From: Catellatospora citrea
GTDB taxonomy: Bacteria; Actinomycetota; Actinomycetes; Mycobacteriales; Micromonosporaceae
Assembly (NCBI RefSeq): GCF_003610235.1
Contig: NZ_RAPR01000002.1
Coordinates: 124,001 to 188,000 of the forward strand
Direction: 5' to 3'
Length of the DNA: 64,000 nucleotides
Shown here: one piece after another, positions 24,592-32,339 of the stretch
How positions within the stretch are numbered: the first letter of the stretch is position 1
Layout: each line of letters starts with the position of its first letter
Notes under the pieces: generated by a model
What the model was told of the DNA's origin: nothing
The model's database searches: none
Seen by the model: only the letters and a program-made list of their open reading frames with translations
Program-made: the position numbers and the translations under genes

Positions 24592-25857
24592 ATGCGTCTT
24601 TCCAGGCGAGTGGCAGCCCTGGCCGTCGCTTTCGGAACGATGTTCGCGACCGTGGCCTGCAGCAGCAGCGAAGAGCCCGGCGAAGGCACCAAGAAGGTCG
24701 AGGTCTTCACCTGGTGGGCCGACGGCGGTGAGAAGGCCGGCCTCGACGGCCTGGTCGGTGTCTTCAAGACCGACTGCGCGGACTACGAGTTCCTCAACGG
24801 CGCGGTCGCCGGCGGCGCGGGCAGCAACGCCAAGCAGGTGTTGGCCTCCCGGTTGCAGCAGAACGACCCGCCGGACACGTTCCAGGCCCACGCGGGCGCG
24901 GAGCTGTCCGACTACATCAACGACGACCAGCTCGAGGACCTGTCGGCGCAGTACACAGAGTGGGGGCTGACCAACGCCTTCCCGAAGGGCCTCATCGACA
25001 ACCTGACGGTCGGCGGCAAGATCTACTCGGTGCCGGCCAACATCCACCGCGCCAACGTGCTGTGGAGCAACAAGACGGTGCTGGCCAAGGCCGGCATCAC
25101 CAAGGACGCCACCACCATCGACGGCTTCTTCGCCGACCTGGACAAGCTCAAGGCCGCGGGCGTGGCCGCGCCGCTGGCCCTGGGCAAGGACTGGACCCAG
25201 CAGATGCTGTTCGAGGCGCTGCTGATCTCCAAGCTGGGCCCGGAGAAGTTCAACGGCCTGTGGAACGGCAGCACGCCGTGGACCGGCGCGGAGATGACCG
25301 CGGCGATCAACGACTACAAGCGGCTGCTGACCTACACGAACAAGGACCGCGACACCTTCGACTGGACCGACGCCGAGAAGCTGCTGATGGACGGCAAGGC
25401 GGCATACCAGTTGATGGGTGACTGGGAGGCGGCCGACCTCGACGCCAAGGGCTTCAAGGACTACGGCTGGTCGGTGTTCCCGGGCAACGGCAACGTGTTC
25501 CAGTGGCTGGCCGACTCGTTCGTGCTGCCCAAGGGCGCGAAGAACGCCGACGGCACCAAGTGCTGGCTGAAGACGGTCGGCAGCGCGACCGGCCAGGCCG
25601 CGTTCAACCAGAAGAAGGGCTCGATCCCGGCCCGCACCGACGTCGGCACGGACGGCTTCCCGGCGTACCAGCAGGCCGCCATGGCCGACTGGAAGACCGC
25701 GACCCAGGTGCCCAGCTGCCCGCACGGCTCCGCCTGCGCGCAGACCTGGCAGGGTGCGGTCGGCTCGGCGCAGGGCAAGTTCTCCAGCGACGGTGACGTC
25801 GCCGCGCTGCAGACGGCGCTGGCGTCGGCGGCGGCGGAGTTCGGTCCCAAGAAGTAA
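24592..25857 (+). CDS. ABC sugar-binding lipoprotein, glucose/mannose type
   Basis: A 421-residue extracellular solute-binding protein anchored as a lipoprotein (signal peptide with lipobox VAC, Cys23). From memory it is strikingly similar along its length to the glucose/mannose-binding protein of Thermus: VEVFTWWADGGEKAGLDGL, NAKQVLASRLQQNDPPDTFQ, FPKGLIDNL, APLALGKDWTQQ, LMGDWEA and LPKGAKN. It should deliver glucose or a related hexose to the permeases encoded downstream. GGAGGA precedes the ATG at 24592. Two permease genes follow, separated from it by a 14-bp stem-loop. The 226-nt region upstream carries no gene and presumably the operon promoter, which I could not define. Confidence 0.9.
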   Translation: MRLSRRVAALAVAFGTMFATVACSSSEEPGEGTKKVEVFTWWADGGEKAGLDGLVGVFKTDCADYEFLNGAVAGGAGSNAKQVLASRLQQNDPPDTFQAHAGAELSDYINDDQLEDLSAQYTEWGLTNAFPKGLIDNLTVGGKIYSVPANIHRANVLWSNKTVLAKAGITKDATTIDGFFADLDKLKAAGVAAPLALGKDWTQQMLFEALLISKLGPEKFNGLWNGSTPWTGAEMTAAINDYKRLLTYTNKDRDTFDWTDAEKLLMDGKAAYQLMGDWEAADLDAKGFKDYGWSVFPGNGNVFQWLADSFVLPKGAKNADGTKCWLKTVGSATGQAAFNQKKGSIPARTDVGTDGFPAYQQAAMADWKTATQVPSCPHGSACAQTWQGAVGSAQGKFSSDGDVAALQTALASAAAEFGPKK

Positions 25858-25874
25858 GTTCGCCGCAAGGCAAC

Positions 25875-25908
25875 GAAGGGCACCTTCCGCACCTGGAAGG
25901 TGCCCTTC
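25875..25908 (+). terminator. Intra-operon stem-loop between binding protein and permease genes
   Basis: A perfect 14-bp stem (25875-25888 with 25895-25908) with loop GCACCT, 17 nt after the binding-protein stop and 7 nt before the next ribosome site. In such operons a hairpin here allows more binding protein than permease, through partial termination or protection of the upstream mRNA. Confidence 0.75.
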
Positions 25909-25926
25909 CTCACCGAGGAGGTCGCG

Positions 25927-26823
25927 TTGCGCCACCGTAGGCGGACCTGGATACCCGGGCTGCTGCTCATCTCACCGTCACTGATCCTGCTGGCCGTCTT
26001 CGTGTACGGCCTGATCGGCTGGACGGTCAACCTGTCCCTGCAGGACCGCCACAACGCCCGGCCCGCCAAGGGCTACGTCGGGCTCGACAACTACACCAAG
26101 CTGTTCACCAGCGACATCAACGACCGCTTCACGCACTCGCTGAAGAACCTGGTCGTCTTCACGCTCGTGTTCATGGCCGGCACCATCGTGCTCGGCCTGA
26201 TCTGGGCGCTGCTGCTGGAGCGCCGGGCGAAGGCCGAGGGCTTCTGGCGCACGGTCTACCTGTTCCCGATGGCGGTGTCGTTCGTCGCCTCCGGCGTGGT
26301 CTGGCGCTGGCTGATGAACACCGGGCAGGGCGACAGCGCCGGGGGCATCAACGCGATCTTCCACGGGCTCGGGCTGGGCTTCCTGGAGAGTCCGTGGTGG
26401 ACCGACCCCGACTGGGGCATGGCCGCCATGGCGGTGCCCGCGATCTGGCAGCTGTCCGGATACGTGATGGCGCTGTTCCTGGCCGGGTTCCGCGGCATTC
26501 CCGAGGAGCTGCGCGAGGCCGCCGTGGTCGACGGGGCCACCACCTTCCAGCTGTACCGGCAGGTGCTGTTCCCGCAGCTGACGCCGACCATCCTGTCGGC
26601 GCTCATCATCACCGGCCACATGTCGATGAAGATGTTCGACCTGATCATGTCGGTGTCCGGGGCGCAGTGGCTGACCGAGGTGCCGGCCGTCTACGTCTGG
26701 CAGACGCTGCTCACCCGCGACTACGCCAAGGCCGCCGCGATCTCGGTGTTCCTGCTGCTGATCGTCGCCGTGGTGGTCGTGCCGTACCTGATCCACGTCA
26801 ACCGCTCGGAGAAGCGCTCATGA
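25927..26823 (+). CDS. ABC sugar transporter permease, MalF/GtsB type
   Basis: A 298-residue inner-membrane permease with six predicted helices. The cytoplasmic EAA loop that contacts the ATPase is EELREAAVVDGATTFQLYRQVLFPQL, read in parts. I choose the TTG at 25927 because GAGGAGG lies 5 nt before it; an upstream in-frame GTG at 25900 falls inside the 3' arm of the stem-loop and is unlikely to be used. Its stop overlaps the next start in an ATGA. No ATPase gene is present, so the pair probably uses a shared MsiK-type ATPase encoded elsewhere, as is usual in actinobacteria. Confidence 0.9.
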   Translation: MRHRRRTWIPGLLLISPSLILLAVFVYGLIGWTVNLSLQDRHNARPAKGYVGLDNYTKLFTSDINDRFTHSLKNLVVFTLVFMAGTIVLGLIWALLLERRAKAEGFWRTVYLFPMAVSFVASGVVWRWLMNTGQGDSAGGINAIFHGLGLGFLESPWWTDPDWGMAAMAVPAIWQLSGYVMALFLAGFRGIPEELREAAVVDGATTFQLYRQVLFPQLTPTILSALIITGHMSMKMFDLIMSVSGAQWLTEVPAVYVWQTLLTRDYAKAAAISVFLLLIVAVVVVPYLIHVNRSEKRS

Positions 26824-27719
26824 GCACCGAGACCGTCGCCGCCACCGCGCCCGCCGCCACCGCGCCGCGCCGGGGCGGCCCCGCGCCGCGCCAGGGCCTG
26901 CCCAGGCCGGTGGCCCGCACCATCCGCTACGGGCTGCTGGTGCTGTTCGTGCTCATCGTGCTCATGCCGCTGTACGTGCTGGTCGTGACGAGCTTCAAGT
27001 CGGGCCGGGAGATCGGCGTCAACGGGCAGTGGAACCTGCCCGAGACGTGGACCTTCGCGTCCTGGGCGAAGGCGTGGACCGCGCTGGGCCCGTCGTTCGG
27101 CCGCACGTTCCAGCTGGCGATCCCCGTCGCGCTGATCTCGTCGCTGATCGGGGCGGCCAACGGATTCGTGCTGTCCCGCTGGCGCTTCCCCGGCGCGGAC
27201 GTGGTGTTCACGCTGATCCTGTTCGGCATGTTCATCCCGTACCAGGCGGTCATGATCCCGCTGCGCGACGTGGTGTCCTGGCTGGGCGTCGCGCCGGGCA
27301 TCCCGACGCTGGTCTTCGTGCACACGGTGTACGGCATTCCGATCTGCACGCTGATTTTCCGCAACTACTACGCGACGATCATCCCGGAGGAGCTGATCGA
27401 GGCGGCGCAGATGGACGGGGCCGGGCTGCTGCGCACGTTCCGGTCGCTGATCCTGCCGGTGTCGATCCCGGGCTTCGTGGTGACCGTCATCTGGCAGTTC
27501 ACCTCGTCCTGGAACGACTACCTGTTCGCGATCTTCCTGTCGAACACGCGCAACGGGCCGATCACCATCGCGCTCAACGCGCTGGCCGGGGCGCAGTCGC
27601 CGGACTACGCGGCGGCCATGGCGGGCGCGCTGATCACGTCGTTGCCGACGCTGCTGGTGTACGTCCTGCTCGGACGCTGGTTCATCGGCGGCATGATGGC
27701 GGGCTCGGTCAAGAGCTGA
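26820..27719 (+). CDS. ABC sugar transporter permease, MalG/GtsC type
   Basis: A 299-residue partner permease with six helices, a 30-residue Ala/Pro/Arg-rich cytoplasmic N-terminus, and the EAA loop EELIEAAQMDGAGLLRTFRSLILP (in parts). MalG-type features are YVLVVTSFKSGREI after the first helix and the end GRWFIGGMMAGSVKS. The ATG at 26820 overlaps the TGA of the MalF-type gene by the usual ATGA. Together with the binding protein it forms a glucose-type importer. The operon ends with the strong hairpin at 27723-27757. Confidence 0.92.
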   Translation: MSTETVAATAPAATAPRRGGPAPRQGLPRPVARTIRYGLLVLFVLIVLMPLYVLVVTSFKSGREIGVNGQWNLPETWTFASWAKAWTALGPSFGRTFQLAIPVALISSLIGAANGFVLSRWRFPGADVVFTLILFGMFIPYQAVMIPLRDVVSWLGVAPGIPTLVFVHTVYGIPICTLIFRNYYATIIPEELIEAAQMDGAGLLRTFRSLILPVSIPGFVVTVIWQFTSSWNDYLFAIFLSNTRNGPITIALNALAGAQSPDYAAAMAGALITSLPTLLVYVLLGRWFIGGMMAGSVKS

Positions 27720-27722
27720 CCC

Positions 27723-27757
27723 GGTTGCGGGGCGCCCGGCGCGGGCGTCCCGCAACC
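27723..27757. terminator. Terminator hairpin after the ABC operon
   Basis: A 16-bp stem (27723-27738 with 27742-27757) with loop GCG and one G-U pair. It lies between the stop of the permease and that of the opposing membrane gene. Confidence 0.8.
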
Positions 27758-27767
27758 TGTGCCGATG

Positions 27768-28193
27768 TCAGTCGAGCAGCCAGGCGAGCACCGTCTGGGC
27801 CTGCGGGGTGAACGACGCCGCGACGACGAGCGCCGACAGCACGGTGCTCGCCAGCAGCGTCCGCCTGCGGCGGCGATCGGCGCGCACCCGGGCGGTGGCG
27901 AGCTGGGCGAGCGCGAACAGTGCCATGAGGCCGGAGAGCAGCGGCACGGAGCTCAGCACGATCATGAGCGCGAGCCAGACCACGGCGAGCGCGCCCGGCC
28001 ACAGATCGGCGTTGCCGGTGTATTCGTCACCCTGGGACGGCAGGTAGAGCCGGCCGGAGAACTGGGCCGCCCGGCCCAGCGCCACGGCGACGGCCAGGAA
28101 GTACACCAAGGCGAGCGCGACCTGCGCTCGGCTCGCGATACGGTCCGGGCCGGTCGCCGCACCCGTGTGTGCCGCATCGATTCCAGTCGACAT
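27768..28193 (-). CDS. Membrane protein of unknown function
   Basis: A 141-residue protein with three or four hydrophobic helices: VALALVYFLAVAVAL near residue 25, LWPGALAVVWLALMIVLSSVPLLSGLMALFALAQL (one long or two helices), and LLASTVLSALVVAA after a basic RADRRRRR loop. I do not recognise the family. The ATG at 28193 lacks a ribosome site, but TAGACT on the minus strand (28200-28205) ends 6 nt upstream, which supports a leaderless transcript. It converges on the ABC operon and shares its terminator. Confidence 0.65.
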   Translation of the reverse strand: MSTGIDAAHTGAATGPDRIASRAQVALALVYFLAVAVALGRAAQFSGRLYLPSQGDEYTGNADLWPGALAVVWLALMIVLSSVPLLSGLMALFALAQLATARVRADRRRRRTLLASTVLSALVVAASFTPQAQTVLAWLLD

Positions 28194-28199
28194 GCCCGG

Positions 28200-28205
28200 A
28201 GTCTA
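28200..28205 (-). promoter_or_regulatory. -10 box TAGACT of a leaderless gene
   Basis: On the minus strand TAGACT ends 6 nt before the ATG at 28193. Confidence 0.45.
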
Positions 28206-28293
28206 AACGACGCCGCGCTCCGCAGGCTGCCCCGCGGAAGTTGTCAGGAGGTGCCCCTCCTTTCGGGGGTGTAAGGAGCTGAAAGCCATACGG

Positions 28294-28299
28294 TACTGT
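28294..28299 (+). promoter_or_regulatory. -10 box TACTGT of a leaderless gene
   Basis: TACTGT ends 7 nt before the ATG at 28307. Confidence 0.4.
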
Positions 28300-28306
28300 C
28301 CTCGGC

Positions 28307-29713
28307 ATGGCCGAGCAGAAGTTCCACACCGGTAGCCACGACCTGCCCGTGTCGGCGGCACTCGACGAGTTCATGCGTACGGGCTGGCTCGACTCCGAGC
28401 ACCACGACCTGCCGCAGGCGGAGGTCGCCGCGTGGACGCCGGCCCGCCGTGCGCGCCTGCACCAGGCGTTCCCCGGGCACCGCATCGTCGTCCCGGCGGG
28501 CACGTTCCGGGCGCGCTCCAACGACCAGGACTACCGGTTCCGGGCGCACTCGGCATACGTGTGGCTGACCGGCGACCAGTCCAGTGACGGCGTCGTGGTC
28601 GTCGAGCCGGACGGGGAGAGCACCCTCTACCTGCGTCCGCGCTCCGCCCGCGACAACGGCGAGTTCTTCCGCGACCGCCGCTACGGCGAGCTGTGGGCCG
28701 GCCGCCGCCCGACGCTGGGGGAGAGCACCCGCGCGCTCGGCGTGACCACCCGCCACCGCGACGAGCTGGCCGCCGCGCTGAAGCCGGACACCCCGACGCT
28801 GGTGCTGCGCGGCCTGGACACCGAGGTCGACGCCGCCGTCGCCCCGGTCGACGGTGACGCCGAGCTGAAGGCCGTGCTCGCCGAGCTGCGACTGGTCAAG
28901 GACGCCTGGGAGATCGCGCAGCTGGAGGAGGCCGTCGCCATCACCACCCGCGGCTTCGAGGACGTCGTGCGCGCGCTGCCGCAGGCCAAGGCGACCTCGG
29001 AACGGCTGCTGGAGGGCGTGTTCTGGCAGCGCGCCCGGCTGGAGGGCAACGAGGTCGGCTACCACTCGATCGTCGCCGCCGGAGCGCACGCCGCGACGCT
29101 GCACTGGATCGACAACGACGGCCCGGTCCGCGACGGCGACCTGCTGCTGCTCGACGCGGGGGTGGAGACGCGCTCGCTCTACACCGCCGACATCACCCGC
29201 GTGCTGCCGATCTCCGGGCACTTCACCCCGCTGCAGCGCGACCTGTACGAGCTGTGCCGCAAGGCCAACGACGCGGCGCTCGCCACGCTGGTGCCCGGCG
29301 CCGCCTACCGCGACTTCCACCGTGCCGCGATGCGCGTCTACGCGTACGGACTGGCCGACCTCGGCATCCTGCCGGTCTCCGCGGAGCAGGCCCTCGACGA
29401 GGACAGCGGGCTGTACCGGCGCTGGACGCTGTGCGGCTCCGGGCACATGCTCGGCCTGGACGTGCACGACTGCGCCGCGGCGCGGGCCGACCACTACCTC
29501 GACGGCACGCTGACCCCGGGGCACGTGCTGACCGTGGAGCCTGGCATCTACTTCCAGCCCGACGACGGGCTGATCCCGGCCGAGCTGCGCGGCATGGGCT
29601 TCCGGATCGAGGAGGACCTGCTGATCACCGAGACCGGCTACCGCATGCTGTCCGACGACCTGCCGCGTACCGCCGCCGACGTCGAGTCCTGGATGCACCG
29701 ACTGGCCGCCTGA
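28307..29713 (+). CDS. pepP: Xaa-Pro aminopeptidase (aminopeptidase P)
   Basis: A 468-residue M24B metallopeptidase that removes an N-terminal residue preceding proline. Residues about 40-175 form the aminopeptidase P N-terminal domain (RIVVPAGTFRARSNDQDYRFR). The pita-bread catalytic domain follows with its five metal ligands: D283 (LLLDAG), D295 (TADITR), H380 (GSGHMLGLDVHD), E411 (TVEPGIY) and E435 (RIEEDLLI). All are intact, so it should be active with two Mn2+ or similar ions. The length matches E. coli PepP plus a short N-terminal extension. A TACTGT box ends 7 nt before the ATG at 28307, so a leaderless mRNA is likely. Confidence 0.92.
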   Translation: MAEQKFHTGSHDLPVSAALDEFMRTGWLDSEHHDLPQAEVAAWTPARRARLHQAFPGHRIVVPAGTFRARSNDQDYRFRAHSAYVWLTGDQSSDGVVVVEPDGESTLYLRPRSARDNGEFFRDRRYGELWAGRRPTLGESTRALGVTTRHRDELAAALKPDTPTLVLRGLDTEVDAAVAPVDGDAELKAVLAELRLVKDAWEIAQLEEAVAITTRGFEDVVRALPQAKATSERLLEGVFWQRARLEGNEVGYHSIVAAGAHAATLHWIDNDGPVRDGDLLLLDAGVETRSLYTADITRVLPISGHFTPLQRDLYELCRKANDAALATLVPGAAYRDFHRAAMRVYAYGLADLGILPVSAEQALDEDSGLYRRWTLCGSGHMLGLDVHDCAAARADHYLDGTLTPGHVLTVEPGIYFQPDDGLIPAELRGMGFRIEEDLLITETGYRMLSDDLPRTAADVESWMHRLAA

Positions 29714-29743
29714 AACGACGCGGCGCGCCTGCGCCGGTTCGGT

Positions 29744-29749
29744 TAGGCT
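29744..29749 (+). promoter_or_regulatory. -10 box TAGGCT of a probably leaderless gene
   Basis: TAGGCT ends 8 nt before the ATG at 29758. Confidence 0.35.
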
Positions 29750-29757
29750 CGCCGCTC

Positions 29758-30621
29758 ATGACCGTGGTGTTCTGCGCCGACCCGCTCGCCCCGACCCGCC
29801 CCGACCCGCACTTCGCCGCCCAGGCGCGGGTGGTGCGGGACGCCGGGGGCGTTGTGGCCCTGCTCGACCATGACGCCCTGCTGGCAGGCGACCTCACCGG
29901 CGCGGTCCGCCGCATCCCGCGCGACCTGGGTGATGTCTGGTATCGGGGTTGGATGGTCCCCGCCGGCCGCTACACCGACCTGGCCGGCGCGCTCGCCGGA
30001 CGCGGCGTGCACCCGCGCGTCTCCGCGTCCGGCTACCGCAGCGCGCACGAGCTGCCAGGCTGGCACGCCGCCCTGGCCTCGGTCACGCCGGACAGCGTGT
30101 GGACGCCGTGGCAGCCGGGCCAGCCGCCCACCGCCGACCAGGTCGCCGAGCTGGTCGCGCCGCTGGGAAGTGGGCCCGCGGTGGTCAAGGACTACGTCAA
30201 GTCGCGCAAGCACGAGTGGGCCGAGGCCTGCTACATCCCCGACCTGGCCGACGTCGGACACGCGCACCGGGTGGTGGCCCGCATGGTCGAACTGCAGGAG
30301 GACTCGCTGCAGGGCGGCGTCGTGGTGCGCCGGTTCGAGCACTTCGCGCAGCGCGCCGGCCGCACGGTGGAGGCCCGGGTCTGGTGGGTGCGCGGTGAGC
30401 CGGTGCTGGCCGGTCCGCACCCGGACACGCCGGATCTGGTGAGCGAGCCCGACCTGACGGCGATCGCCCCGCTGGTGGCCGCGTTCGGGCATCCGTTCGT
30501 CACCACCGATGTCGCGCTGCGTGACGACGGGACCTGGCGCGTGGTCGAACTCGGCGACGGTCAGGTCAGCGATCTGCCGACCACCGTCGATCCGTCGGCC
30601 GTCCTCGGCCGTCTGGACTGA
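29758..30621 (+). CDS. ATP-grasp domain protein, R2K clade
   Basis: A 287-residue protein that I assign to the R2K-type ATP-grasp family (formerly DUF4343). The central VVKDYVKSRKHEWAEACYIPD block and the later VVVRRFEHF and ARVWWVRGEPVLAGPHPDTP are the recognisable parts; the end VVELGDGQVSDLP holds the metal-binding acidic residue. ATP-grasp enzymes activate a carboxylate with ATP and join it to an amine or thiol; for this clade the substrates are not known to me. The ATG at 29758 gives the family start (MTVVFCADPL). It follows pepP by 44 nt but has a TAGGCT box of its own. Confidence 0.75.
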   Translation: MTVVFCADPLAPTRPDPHFAAQARVVRDAGGVVALLDHDALLAGDLTGAVRRIPRDLGDVWYRGWMVPAGRYTDLAGALAGRGVHPRVSASGYRSAHELPGWHAALASVTPDSVWTPWQPGQPPTADQVAELVAPLGSGPAVVKDYVKSRKHEWAEACYIPDLADVGHAHRVVARMVELQEDSLQGGVVVRRFEHFAQRAGRTVEARVWWVRGEPVLAGPHPDTPDLVSEPDLTAIAPLVAAFGHPFVTTDVALRDDGTWRVVELGDGQVSDLPTTVDPSAVLGRLD

Positions 30622-30641
30622 GTCCTCGCAGTTCACAGCTT

Positions 30642-30655
30642 CGGTACCGGTTCCG
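30642..30655. promoter_or_regulatory. LacI-operator-like palindrome downstream of the LacI gene
   Basis: CGGTACCGGTTCCG differs in one base from the perfect palindrome at 31763-31776. It lies in the convergent gap after the ATP-grasp gene and beyond the 3' end of the LacI gene. Confidence 0.4.
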
Positions 30656-30671
30656 TGACCGGTGCCGGCGG

Positions 30672-31733
30672 TCAGAAGGCGGGCAGCTCCGCGGAGCGCG
30701 CCGTCCGCCGGCTGCGCTGCCCGGGGATGCGCCCGACCGGAGGTGTGCTGCCCCTGCTGACCAGCGATGTCGCGAACTCCATGGGGTCGTCGGCGACGGG
30801 CTCGCCGCGCAGGCGATCGATGAGCGCCCGCGCGGCGGCCGCGCCCATCTCCGCCCACGGCACCCGGACCGTGGTCAGCGGGGGCAGGGTGTACGCGGCG
30901 GGCGGGAGGTCGCCGAAGCCGACCACGGCGACCTCGCCCGGCACCTGGCGGCCGGCCTCCTGCAGGGCCCGCAGCGCGCCCGCCGCCATCAGGTCACCGT
31001 GCGCGAACAGGCCGTCGAAGAACAACCGCGCCCGCAGCAGCCGCTGCACCGCGTCGTAGCCGCCCTGCTCGGTCCCGTCGGCCTCGGTCACGTGGCTGGC
31101 CCGCAGCACCGCGCCGGTGCCGGTCAGCCGGTCGGCGAAGCCGTCGGCGCAGGCGGCTCCGGAGTGCTCCTCGACGGGTCCTGTGATCATGGCCAGGCGC
31201 AGGCGGCCCGCGGCCAGCAGCAGTTCCGCCGCCCGCCGCCCGCCGTCGGTGTAGTCCGCGCCGACCGAGGGCAGCGGCGTGCGGGAGCCACCGGTGTTCA
31301 CCACGACCACGGGCAGGCCCTGCCGGTGCAGGTCACGCAGGTGGTCCAGGGCCACGCCGGGGTCGATCGCGAGCACGCCGTCGACCGCGTGGCCGCGTAC
31401 GTTCGCCGCGAAGCGCTCCAGCGCCGGGGCCCCACCCGCGGCCGAGTGCAGCAGCAGGCCGTAGCCGGACGGCTCCACCACGTCGGCGACGCCCTGCAGC
31501 AACTCCGGCATCCACGGCGTGCGCAGCGTCGGGGCGAGCACGCCGACCGTGCGGGTGCGCCCGCGGGCCAGGTCGACGGCGCGGGAACTGGGCACGTACC
31601 CGGTCTCCGCCATGATCTCCTCGATGCGGGCCTGGGTGGCCCGGTCGACGTCGGGCCGGCCGTTGAGCACCCGCGACACCGTCGCCTTGCTCACCCCGGC
31701 CAGCCGGGCGACGTCGGCGATCGTCACGCGCAT
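30672..31733 (-). CDS. LacI-family transcriptional regulator
   Basis: A 353-residue repressor. The N-terminal helix-turn-helix and hinge are textbook LacI (VTIADVARLAGVSKATVSRVLNG, in parts, with hinge NDRP-like GYVPSSRAVDLARG), followed by a periplasmic-binding-protein-like sugar domain (VGVLAPTLRTPWMPELLQG, GDLMAAGALRAL, AVVGFGDLPPAAY). Family members bind sugars or their phosphates. The ATG at 31733 has GGAGGT four nt upstream. A 14-bp palindrome lies 30 nt upstream at 31763-31776, a probable autoregulatory operator. Its target is not obvious; the glucose-type ABC operon 3 kb away carries no copy of the palindrome that I could find. Confidence 0.9.
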   Translation of the reverse strand: MRVTIADVARLAGVSKATVSRVLNGRPDVDRATQARIEEIMAETGYVPSSRAVDLARGRTRTVGVLAPTLRTPWMPELLQGVADVVEPSGYGLLLHSAAGGAPALERFAANVRGHAVDGVLAIDPGVALDHLRDLHRQGLPVVVVNTGGSRTPLPSVGADYTDGGRRAAELLLAAGRLRLAMITGPVEEHSGAACADGFADRLTGTGAVLRASHVTEADGTEQGGYDAVQRLLRARLFFDGLFAHGDLMAAGALRALQEAGRQVPGEVAVVGFGDLPPAAYTLPPLTTVRVPWAEMGAAAARALIDRLRGEPVADDPMEFATSLVSRGSTPPVGRIPGQRSRRTARSAELPAF

Positions 31734-31762
31734 GTAGACCTCCGAGAAACCACGCCGTCTCG

Positions 31763-31776
31763 CGGTACCGGTACCG
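31763..31776. promoter_or_regulatory. Candidate LacI operator
   Basis: CGGTACCGGTACCG is a perfect 14-bp palindrome with the central CpG usual in LacI-family sites, 30 nt before the LacI start codon. Confidence 0.6.
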
Positions 31777-31866
31777 GACCGGTGGCGGCTACACACGGTA
31801 AGCGGCCGCGAGGCTGCGATGTCAAGACCGCTCGGGTATCCGGTCGGCTCGAACCGACTACCCGGC

Positions 31867-31872
31867 TAGGGT
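31867..31872 (+). promoter_or_regulatory. -10 box TAGGGT of a leaderless gene
   Basis: TAGGGT ends 7 nt before the ATG at 31880. The AGGG in it could alternatively serve as a ribosome site. Confidence 0.4.
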
Positions 31873-31879
31873 GACCGCC

Positions 31880-32242
31880 ATGCCGTACATCTCCTCCGTC
31901 GTCATCCACTGCCGCGACCCGTACCTGATGGCGCCCTTCTGGAGCCTGGTCACCGGCCTGCCCGTGCACGAGGAGGACGTCGTCAAACTCGCCGAACGCA
32001 GCCTGGCCGAGCGCGAGTCGGTGCTGCTGCACGACCCGTCGGGCACCGAGCCGGACGTGTGGCTCGCGCAGGCCGTCGACCTGCTGCCGGTCGGCCGCAT
32101 CCACCTGGACATCGTGGCCGACGACGAGGAGCGGGCCGCGATCGTCGCCGCCGGTGCGACGCTGGTCCGCGAGCAGGATGACCTGACCGTGTACACCGAC
32201 CCCGAGGGCAACGAGTTCTGCCTGCTCCGCGAGCGCCACTGA
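31880..32242 (+). CDS. VOC family protein (glyoxalase/bleomycin-resistance fold)
   Basis: A 120-residue single VOC unit of two beta-alpha-beta-beta-beta modules: it starts MPYISSVVIHCRDPYLMAPFWSLVTG, has IHLDIVADDEERAAIVAAGATLV in the second half and ends VYTDPEGNEFCLL. The His in HLDI and the Glu of GNEFCL are typical metal-site positions. Proteins of this type bind small molecules or act as dioxygenases or isomerases; the substrate is unknown. I prefer the ATG at 31880 to the GTG at 31871 because of the TAGGGT box. It is monocistronic. Confidence 0.8.
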   Translation: MPYISSVVIHCRDPYLMAPFWSLVTGLPVHEEDVVKLAERSLAERESVLLHDPSGTEPDVWLAQAVDLLPVGRIHLDIVADDEERAAIVAAGATLVREQDDLTVYTDPEGNEFCLLRERH

Positions 32243-32339
32243 GCTCCGCGCGATCCGGCCTTCGGAGCCGCCTCCCGCTGGGACAATGGAACGGCCGGTC
32301 AAGTAGACCGGGCGGACATCGCCGGTGAGGAGACCTGCC

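Noticed and set aside
25900..25926. GTG at 25900 as start of the MalF-type permease
   Set aside because: It lies in the 3' arm of a 14-bp stem-loop and lacks a ribosome site. The TTG at 25927 has GAGGAGG at ideal spacing.
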